Shown here: piece after piece, positions 1-4,637 of the stretch
Layout of the letters: each line of letters starts with the position of its first letter
Numbering within the stretch: position 1 is the stretch's first letter
NCBI GenBank assembly: GCA_030634605.1
Contig: DAOWAK010000108.1
Coordinates: forward strand, 1 to 5,549
Origin: Sedimentisphaerales bacterium
GTDB taxonomy: Bacteria; Planctomycetota; Phycisphaerae; Sedimentisphaerales; SM23-30
Reading direction: 5' to 3'
Length of the DNA: 5,549 nt
Position numbers and translations under genes: made by a program
Notes under the pieces: generated by a model
Database searches by the model: none
The model's input: the letters and a program-made list of their open reading frames with translations, nothing else
Told to the model about the DNA's origin: nothing

Positions 1-582
1 ATCCCCTTCCTGACGTACATTTTTACCTAAACGAATCTGAGCTTCCCGTCCCAGTTTACGCGGAATGGCTTTGCCGTATACATCCACGCCGTCAGAACCG
101 CTAGCTGGCGGAATTAATTTCAACAGCGGCTGATCCTTCTCAACAGAAATAATATTGGAACGTTCATAATGGCTTTTACGATCGGGAGCGGATTCCCTTT
201 CAGGTAACCGTTGAGCTTCTTCACCCTCTCCGCTTGGTGGCTGATCGGTGGCATCCGAAGCAGATTCACCCTTACCAGAATCTTGCTTATCCTTTCCGCA
301 TCCGCACAATTTCTCAATCCGGCCGATCTGGTCGTGCTCCGGAGCCTTGCCTCGGGCAATTACCACCGGTTCAGGGATACCGCCACCACAGAGAGTTTCC
401 GAAAACTGTTTGATGTTTTCAGTACCTTGTTCATCAACAGCAATTTTTAAGGCGGAAATTTCTGCAGATATTTGCTCAAGAGTAAGAGATTGCGCAGACA
501 CACCGGTATTCAAAGCCATCGTCGCCGTTAGCAGATCACCGCTTACATTAACTTTCAGTAATTTATTAGCTGTCAGAAGCAT
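1..582 (-). CDS. FapA-family (DUF342) protein, N-terminal 194 residues, cut by the window edge
   Basis: The frame opens with ATG at 582 and stays open for 194 codons to base 1, so the C-terminus lies outside the window. GAAGGA (592-597) sits 9 bases upstream, the same spacing as in the two genes before it. The protein starts MLLTANKLLKVNVSGD and has family landmarks in order: GGIPEPVVIARGKAP (67-81, the viAxGxxP motif), IIxVEKDQPLLKLIPPASG (144-162), DVYGKAIP (167-174) and LGKNV (185-189). These match the N-terminal part of DUF342/FapA (flagellar assembly protein A family), which is normally followed by a beta-helical region and a coiled coil. Between the motifs, about residues 92-140, lies a hydrophilic, largely acidic linker starting with CGC (93-95), probably disordered. 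The gene is downstream of cheX-cheY and probably cotranscribed. FapA proteins are linked to flagellar assembly and polar placement in some bacteria, but the exact role here is inferred. No gene symbol is given because the family is broad. Confidence 0.82.
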   Translation of the reverse strand, partial: MLLTANKLLKVNVSGDLLTATMALNTGVSAQSLTLEQISAEISALKIAVDEQGTENIKQFSETLCGGGIPEPVVIARGKAPEHDQIGRIEKLCGCGKDKQDSGKGESASDATDQPPSGEGEEAQRLPERESAPDRKSHYERSNIISVEKDQPLLKLIPPASGSDGVDVYGKAIPRKLGREAQIRLGKNVRQEGD

Positions 583-646
583 CTAATATAATCCTTCCCC
601 GACTCCCAATGTTACAGCAAGCCCAGAGGGTGTATCACCAAAGGAG

Positions 647-1024
647 TCAAGCCGGCTGAGATGCTTTCTTTAAGGTTTCATTAATTTTTGATTTGAGCGC
701 ATCCGGCGTAAATGGTTTCACAACGTAATTATTAGCGCCGGCTTTGATGGCATCGATGATACGGAGTTTTTCCGCTTCAGTGGTTACCATTATCACCGGG
801 GTGGTTTTGTCATTCTCTCTAACCTTCTTCAACATGGTCAGGCCGTCCATATTGGGCATGTTCCAATCCAGCAGAACCAGGTCAACCGGACCATTTTCAC
901 TGATGGTTTTTAATCCTTCCTGACCATCACCGGCTTCGAGAATTTCACAGTCATCTAATCCAGATACCACTCTTTTCCATATATTTCGCATAGTACGTGA
1001 GTCATCGACCAGCAATATCTTCAT
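647..1024 (-). CDS. cheY: CheY-like single-domain response regulator
   Basis: This 125-residue protein is a receiver domain with no output domain. All key positions are visible: acidic pair D7-D8, phosphoacceptor D53 in LLDWNMPNMDG, switch threonine T81 in MVTTEAE, aromatic switch Y100, and K103 in VVKPF. These correspond to D12/D13, D57, T87, Y106 and K109 of E. coli CheY, and the WN after the phosphorylated Asp is also shared, so this is a chemotaxis-type CheY rather than a generic receiver. The phosphorylated form is expected to bind a motor or other target by protein contact in the cytoplasm. Start choice: ATG at 1024, with GGAGG (1034-1038) 9 bases upstream. That site lies inside the last codons of cheX, and the cheX stop (TAG, 1026-1028) is one base away, so translation is probably coupled. 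The partner phosphatase is the upstream gene. The kinase is not in the window, and the target (flagellar switch or pilus machinery) cannot be read from the sequence. Confidence 0.95.
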   Translation of the reverse strand: MKILLVDDSRTMRNIWKRVVSGLDDCEILEAGDGQEGLKTISENGPVDLVLLDWNMPNMDGLTMLKKVRENDKTTPVIMVTTEAEKLRIIDAIKAGANNYVVKPFTPDALKSKINETLKKASQPA

Positions 1025-1025
1025 A

Positions 1026-1529
1026 CTACTTAACCTCCGCTGTCAAACAGGCAACCTGTTTAATATTTATTTCTACTGCAAAATTTCCCACATCACATTT
1101 GCAGGGGATCAATACACAGGGAACATCGCTCATCCGGGCAATCATATGTCCCGCGCCTATTACAACGCTGGGAATTCCTATACCGGCATTTAATCCAAAT
1201 TCTTTTTTGGCATTTCCAGCAATCATATTGCACAGTTCACCAATTGCGTCCGAAAAATCCTCACTTTGCGGGGACATTTTTTCGCCACAAAACGATTCGA
1301 CAATATTGCCCGCCGTTTCACCGGTAAAACTGATTACAACATTACCCACCACGTCTCCGGTAAACCCCACAATTCCGGACACATTGTAAGATGGCTGCGG
1401 ATCATGTCGCAGGCTGGGCTTACCCAGTTCTACGTCAACACCTACCATAGTGTTGAGAACATTCTTTGTGGAATAGACAAAAGCCTTTACCAAGGAAGCA
1501 TCTATTTTTTCAGTTGCCTGCTCAGTCAT
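1026..1529 (-). CDS. cheX: CheX-type CheY-P phosphatase
   Basis: This 167-residue cytoplasmic protein has the CheC/CheX/FliY phosphatase signature E-x2-N: E98 and N101 in DAIGELCNMIAGNAKKEFG (94-112), on the helix that inserts next to the CheY phosphorylation site. A single such motif is typical of CheX, while CheC usually has two. Other family features are GxVGFTGDVVGNVVISF (52-68), GIGIPSVVIGAGH (116-128) and a final beta strand region, VGNFAVEINIK. The length fits CheX. It should remove phosphate from CheY-P, ending the signal made by a CheA-type kinase. Start choice: ATG at 1529, with AAGGAG (1539-1544) 9 bases upstream. Another ATG at 1536 is out of frame, too close to the Shine-Dalgarno sequence and soon stopped. 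It is the first gene of the minus-strand cluster, one base ahead of cheY. Four cysteines near the C-terminus (138, 143, 145, 161) stand out, but I assign them no role. Confidence 0.92.
   Translation of the reverse strand: MTEQATEKIDASLVKAFVYSTKNVLNTMVGVDVELGKPSLRHDPQPSYNVSGIVGFTGDVVGNVVISFTGETAGNIVESFCGEKMSPQSEDFSDAIGELCNMIAGNAKKEFGLNAGIGIPSVVIGAGHMIARMSDVPCVLIPCKCDVGNFAVEINIKQVACLTAEVK
1034..1038 (-). promoter_or_regulatory. cheY ribosome binding site inside the end of cheX
   Basis: GGAGG on the minus strand lies in the last sense codons of cheX (Ala-Glu-Val-Lys), 9 bases before the cheY ATG. Ribosomes finishing cheX therefore cover the cheY start signal. This supports coupled translation of the phosphatase and its substrate. 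Confidence 0.8.
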
Positions 1530-2053
1530 AAGTCATTGCTCCTTACTACAAAATTTCGGTCAACGATAAGTTTACTTAACCAATCCGACGGCCAGTCGTG
1601 ATTGTCCAATCGAAAAATCAAACAACCGCGCATTCGGACACTCACAGCCAAAAAGGCTTCAACATTCAAGTCGGCCCATTCAAATAACGACTTAATCTAT
1701 TAAAATAGCTGGAAACACCACTCACATTTGAATCCGCATGACAATATACGGTTGCCTTTATAAGTATCTATCCTGCCTACAGTTAATTCAACCCTCTATG
1801 CCGGCCCCATCTCAATCGACTTGTCAACTTTGTCATGCAAAATCACTACTGCGAAATTATTATTGTCATATCAATAAATAAGTCCAATAATAATGTGTAT
1901 GATCGACCCGTGTAAATCAGTCTGCAGTAATACAGCCGCTGACAAAGTGCGCCATCTGTGGTTCCTGTTCGGCTGAAATTTTTCTTACCCGAAAACCAAC
2001 AGAATCGTCCGTTGGCCGGAGCGAAATAGTAAAATCCGTTTTTTTACAGAACT

Positions 2054-2082
2054 TTTACATGAGTTTCAGGTCTGAATATTAT
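2054..2082 (+). promoter_or_regulatory. Candidate sigma70-type promoter for the DUF4139 gene
   Basis: TTTACA (2054-2059) and TATTAT (2077-2082) are separated by exactly 17 bases and each differs from the consensus -35 and -10 boxes at one position. The expected start of transcription is near 2089, which gives a leader of about 70 bases before the ATG at 2158. The strand and distance fit the downstream gene. Promoter activity is inferred from the boxes alone. Confidence 0.55.
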
Positions 2083-2093
2083 AGGATATTCAG
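2072..2093. repeat. Inverted repeat overlapping the -10 box, possible operator
   Basis: CTGAATAT (2072-2079) and ATATTCAG (2086-2093) are perfect 8-base arms around a 6-base spacer. The repeat covers the -10 box and the predicted transcription start of the promoter just described, a position where a bound dimeric regulator would block initiation. The repeat is directly visible, but its role as an operator is inferred and I recognise no specific regulator family. Confidence 0.5.
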
Positions 2094-2157
2094 TAGCCGA
2101 AGACATTAGCGCTTCACAGAAATTGGATTCATAGTAAAAAATGTAAAGGAGTCTGTC

Positions 2158-4260
2158 ATGAAAGCACAAAATTTGTTATTGGGATTGTTTTTGTTGTCCG
2201 TAGTAACGGTAATATCAGAACCCGTCTGGTCTATGGATGAAAAAGCCGCCCTCAACAGCAAACTACCCATCCGCCGGGTCGTGCTCTACAAACACGGCGT
2301 GGGTTATTTCGAACGCCAGGGAACCGTCCCCGGCCGGGAGGACGTCAACCTTTATTTCAAAAGCAACCAGATGAACGACCTGCTCAAAAGCCTGACCGTG
2401 CTCGACCTGGACAACGGCCCTCTCGGCGGCATCGTTTATGACAGCACCAAAACCGTCGATCAATTGCTCAGCGACTACACTTTCAACCTGCGCGGTGCAC
2501 GCGGACTTCCGGATATCCTGGGCCAATTGCAAGGCAGCGAAATCGAACTGAGCATCGGCTCGAATAAACTAACCGGCACCATCATCAGCGTTGAAACCCG
2601 TCTGATCCGAGACGACAACACCAAAATGCCGGTTTATTACCTCAGCGTAATGGATGATGCTGGTCAGCTGCGCAGCTTCAACACCAACGAAATCCGTTCG
2701 GTCAAATTCCTCGACCAGAGACTGGACCAGGACATCAAACGCTACATGAAAACCCTCTATCAACAGCATCGCCGCGACGAAAAAGTCCTGACCATCCGCC
2801 CCGAAGGACCCGGCCAACGCGATCTGCTCGTCAGCTATGTCTCCGAAGCTCCCGTCTGGAAAGCCACCTACCGCATCGTGCTGGAAAAGGACCAGGACAA
2901 AAAACCCTTTCTCCAGGGCTGGGCCATCGTCGATAACGTCAGCGAAGAAGACTGGAACAACGTCGAACTGTCCCTGGTCAGCGGCCTGCCGATCTCCTTC
3001 GTGCTGGACCTGTATAATCCCTGGTTCAAAAAACGACCCGTAATTGAGGTCGAAGAAGAAATCGCCCTGGCCCCAACCGTCCCCCAGTCCGGAATCGCCC
3101 TGGATATGGCCGCTGAAAAGCCTCGCAATGAACTCGCCAGACGATCGCGCGGACGCCGCTTGGCAAAAGCATCGGCTGCAGCATCAGATATGCAGGAAAA
3201 TTTAGCTTTTGGAGTGCTTGGCGGTATGCGCCGCGGTATAGGTGAAAGAATGCAGCAACTCAAAGCCGAAACCGTCACCCGCGAAGTCGGCGACCTGTTC
3301 GAGTACAAAATAGATCACCCCGTAACCGTAGCCCGAAATCGCTCCGCCATGCTGCCCATCGTCGCTGCTCAGGTCGAAGGCTCAGCTGTTGCCCTTTACA
3401 ACGAATCGGCCCGGGCCAAAAATCCCCTCGCCGCCGTTCGGCTCAAAAACACTACCGGCCTGACCCTCGAAGGCGGCCCACTCACTGTCTTTCAGCAGGA
3501 CAGCTACGTCGGTGAAGCACTGATCAAAACCGTAAAACCTGACGAGCAGCGTTACATCACTTACGCCGTTGACCTCGGCACCCACGTCAACACCAAAATC
3601 GACAGCAAAAGCGAACGTATCGACCGCGTCATCATCAATCGCGGCACCATGCGGATGCACCGCGCGATTATCGAAACCAAAACCTACAACCTGGACAACA
3701 AGGACAAACGCGATAAGACCGTGGTCATCGAACACCCCCTGCACACCGGCTGGAAACTGCTAAACAAAAAAAAACCCATTGAGGTAACCGACAGCTACAA
3801 ACGCTTTGAAGTAAAGCTCCCCGCCGGCAAACCCGCCAAATTCACTGTCAAGGAAGAACGCGACCGCTGGGACACCCTGGCCGTCACCAACATCACCCCC
3901 GAACAGATTCTGATCTACGCCCGCGACAAATACATCACCGAACAGACCCGCAAACAACTCGACCAAATCGTCGCCATCAAAGCCGAAATCGTCAACATCG
4001 ACCGGGCCATCAACCAACTGCAAACCGAAAAAAGCAGCATCTTCAATGACCAGAAACGCCTCCGCGACAACCTCAGAAGCCTCGGCCGAACCGAAGAAGA
4101 AAATCGACTCCGCAGCCGATACATCGGCCAACTCACCCAACAGGAATCCCGACTGGAATCCATCGATAAATCCACCAAAGACCTACAAACCCAGAAACAA
4201 TCCAAACAAAAACAACTCAACAAAATGATCGAATCACTCGCCCAGGACCTTACCGTTTAA
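2158..4260 (+). CDS. Exported DUF4139 domain-containing protein with C-terminal coiled coil
   Basis: This 700-residue protein starts at the ATG at 2158, 6 bases after a strong AAAGGAG (2145-2151). Residues 1-25 look like a Sec signal peptide (basic start, LLLGLFLLSVV core, likely cut after VWS), and no other membrane segment is evident, so it should act in the periplasm or outside. An N-terminal domain holds VVLYKHGVGYFERQG (41-55) and MNDLLKSLTVLD (72-83), typical of the family. The DUF4139 core follows: YVSEAPVWKATYRIVL (227-242), GWAIVDN (254-260) and SEEDWNNVELSLVSGLP (262-278). A basic, low-complexity linker (about 318-375, with RRSRGRR at 328-334) separates this from the second half, starting GDLFEYKIDHP (378-388). 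From about 595 to 697 the sequence is charged and Gln-rich and looks coiled-coil. The family has no firmly established activity; no catalytic motif is visible and I propose none. Base use shifts in the linker, and the 3' end is strongly A+C-rich on the coding strand. It appears to be monocistronic. Confidence 0.9.
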   Translation: MKAQNLLLGLFLLSVVTVISEPVWSMDEKAALNSKLPIRRVVLYKHGVGYFERQGTVPGREDVNLYFKSNQMNDLLKSLTVLDLDNGPLGGIVYDSTKTVDQLLSDYTFNLRGARGLPDILGQLQGSEIELSIGSNKLTGTIISVETRLIRDDNTKMPVYYLSVMDDAGQLRSFNTNEIRSVKFLDQRLDQDIKRYMKTLYQQHRRDEKVLTIRPEGPGQRDLLVSYVSEAPVWKATYRIVLEKDQDKKPFLQGWAIVDNVSEEDWNNVELSLVSGLPISFVLDLYNPWFKKRPVIEVEEEIALAPTVPQSGIALDMAAEKPRNELARRSRGRRLAKASAAASDMQENLAFGVLGGMRRGIGERMQQLKAETVTREVGDLFEYKIDHPVTVARNRSAMLPIVAAQVEGSAVALYNESARAKNPLAAVRLKNTTGLTLEGGPLTVFQQDSYVGEALIKTVKPDEQRYITYAVDLGTHVNTKIDSKSERIDRVIINRGTMRMHRAIIETKTYNLDNKDKRDKTVVIEHPLHTGWKLLNKKKPIEVTDSYKRFEVKLPAGKPAKFTVKEERDRWDTLAVTNITPEQILIYARDKYITEQTRKQLDQIVAIKAEIVNIDRAINQLQTEKSSIFNDQKRLRDNLRSLGRTEEENRLRSRYIGQLTQQESRLESIDKSTKDLQTQKQSKQKQLNKMIESLAQDLTV

Positions 4261-4327
4261 AAATCCTAACTAGTTACTGTTGCGGAAAGACGTTTTTTTT
4301 AATTATGCAAAACCGTACGTTAGCGAA

Positions 4328-4342
4328 ACCCCATTTTGGGGT
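4328..4342. repeat. Short hairpin inside the putative element
   Basis: ACCCCA (4328-4333) and TGGGGT (4337-4342) are perfect 6-base arms around TTT. It lies 11 bases before the second hairpin and has no following T run on either strand, so it is not called a terminator. Confidence 0.6.
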
Positions 4343-4353
4343 CGAAATACTGG

Positions 4354-4373
4354 ATTCCCGCTTTCGCGGGAAT
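4354..4373. repeat. dRS3-like palindrome ATTCCC-N8-GGGAAT
   Basis: ATTCCCGC (4354-4361) and GCGGGAAT (4366-4373) form perfect 8-base arms around TTTC. The 20-base unit fits the Neisseria dRS3 pattern ATTCCC-N8-GGGAAT, and the wider context TGGATTCCCG...GCGGGAATGACA resembles a dispersed repeat that I recall from many unrelated bacterial genomes. In Neisseria such units serve as integration targets for filamentous phage. Whether that holds here is unknown. No T run follows, so it is not a standard terminator. Confidence 0.7.
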
Positions 4374-4493
4374 GACAAAAAGTCGCTTCCGCAACAGGAA
4401 CTAACTACATATACCGATCACAGATGAAAATGCCATGTTGCTCGTTTTGTAAATCTAAATCTGACAGCCCTTTAGGAAAGGCCCTGCCAGGCA

Positions 4494-4523
4494 TTATGAT
4501 ACCCATTGGGTATATATTGTAAT
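4494..4523 (+). promoter_or_regulatory. Weak candidate promoter with a palindrome between its boxes
   Basis: TGTAAT (4518-4523) matches the -10 consensus at five of six positions, with a poor -35 (TTATGA, 4494-4499) 18 bases upstream. Between them, overlapping the -35 by one base, sits ATACCCATTGGGTAT (4499-4513), an inverted repeat with 7-base arms around one T. A spacer-located palindrome is typical of operators. Transcription would start near 4530, about 108 bases before the ATG at 4638. The palindrome is certain. The promoter is tentative. Confidence 0.3.
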
Positions 4524-4536
4524 AGTCGCTGCTTTT

Positions 4537-4546
4537 GTCGCGCGAC
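4537..4546. repeat. 10-base perfect palindrome
   Basis: GTCGCGCGAC reads the same on both strands. It would lie in the early leader of the transcript from the weak upstream promoter. Its short length means it could be chance. Confidence 0.4.
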
Positions 4547-4581
4547 GATGTGTTTTTGTTTCCGGTAAAGAGTTAACCATA

Positions 4582-4597
4582 AGTGCAAAAATGCACT
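4582..4597. repeat. Inverted repeat AGTGCA-AAAA-TGCACT
   Basis: Perfect 6-base arms surround AAAA, 40 bases before the ATG at 4638. It could form a small leader hairpin or bind a dimeric regulator. It does not cover the Shine-Dalgarno sequence (4625-4630), so direct blocking of translation is unlikely. The role is unknown. Confidence 0.45.
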
Positions 4598-4637
4598 GAC
4601 ATAGAGTCAATACAACAACTATTCAGGGAGTACAACT

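Larger units (their letters stand above)
1530..2157. other. Divergent intergenic region between cheX and the DUF4139 gene
   Basis: About 630 bases without a credible gene. Open frames are short and lack family features, and no tRNA or rRNA pattern was seen. Composition is more AT-rich than the flanking genes, as expected for control DNA. The right end holds the promoter and inverted repeat described separately. A weaker second rightward promoter may lie at 1863-1891 (TTGTCA, 17 bases, AATAAT); TTGTCA also occurs at 1821-1826 and 1830-1835. For the leftward cheX cluster no strong sigma70 promoter stands out. The best hint is a flagellar-sigma-like pair at 1668-1695 (TTAAGTCG, 12 bases, GCCGACTT on the minus strand), which has imperfect spacing and boxes. 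A small inverted repeat, CTATT-AA-AATAG, lies at 1697-1708. Confidence 0.6.
4267..4407. mobile_element. Putative MITE-like non-autonomous element with terminal inverted repeats
   Basis: The left end, GTTACTGTTGCGGAA (4273-4287), is the reverse complement of the right end, TTCCGCAACAGGAAC (4387-4401), with one mismatch. The matching extends two bases outward (TA on each side). Immediately outside, TAACTA occurs as a direct repeat (4267-4272 and 4402-4407), or CTAACTA if one counts the base shared with the inverted repeat. Terminal inverted repeats flanked by a short target duplication are the usual mark of a transposed element. At about 130 bases it has no room for a transposase, so it would have to be moved in trans. 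Because the direct repeat itself contains TA at the element edge, a TA-duplicating (IS630/Tc1-like) origin cannot be separated from a 6-7 base duplication. The interior carries two hairpins and a T run. Confidence 0.45.
4261..4637. other. Repeat-rich intergenic region between the two exported-protein genes
   Basis: This stretch of 377 bases holds no convincing gene but an unusual density of symmetric DNA. A putative small mobile element (4267-4407) contains two hairpins. Three further inverted repeats follow before the next ATG: 4499-4513, 4537-4546 and 4582-4597. A run of eight T at 4293-4300 is not preceded by a stable hairpin, so no clear intrinsic terminator is called for the upstream gene, although the hairpins at 4328-4373 could slow or end transcription. 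Confidence 0.6.

Noticed and set aside
211..586. Plus-strand open frames opposite the FapA-family gene
   Set aside because: They lie antisense to a frame with clear DUF342 motifs, lack good ribosome binding sites and show no recognisable protein features.
1579..1594. Possible sigma54 promoter upstream of cheX (TGGCCG and TTGG on the minus strand)
   Set aside because: The spacing is right, but the near-essential GC of the -12 element is GG here, so the match is too weak.
997..1601. Plus-strand open frames opposite cheX
   Set aside because: They are fully or mostly antisense to a well-supported CheX gene. Their sequences look like translation of the opposite strand.
2263..4223. Several minus-strand and alternative plus-strand open frames inside the DUF4139 gene
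   Set aside because: They arise from the gene's strong third-position bias, which removes stop codons on the other strand. None has a start signal or family motif.
4293..4300. Run of eight T as an intrinsic terminator for the DUF4139 gene
   Set aside because: No GC-rich hairpin directly precedes it. The strong hairpins lie downstream and are not followed by T runs.
4424..4522. A 32-codon plus-strand frame beginning MKMPCCSFCK
   Set aside because: Three closely spaced cysteines are attractive, but there is no Shine-Dalgarno sequence, the end overlaps a palindrome and a possible promoter, and the frame is short enough to be chance.
4261..4637. CRISPR array or tRNA in the repeat-rich region
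   Set aside because: The repeats are single inverted repeats of different sequence, not regularly spaced direct repeats, and no cloverleaf or TTC-loop pattern was found.
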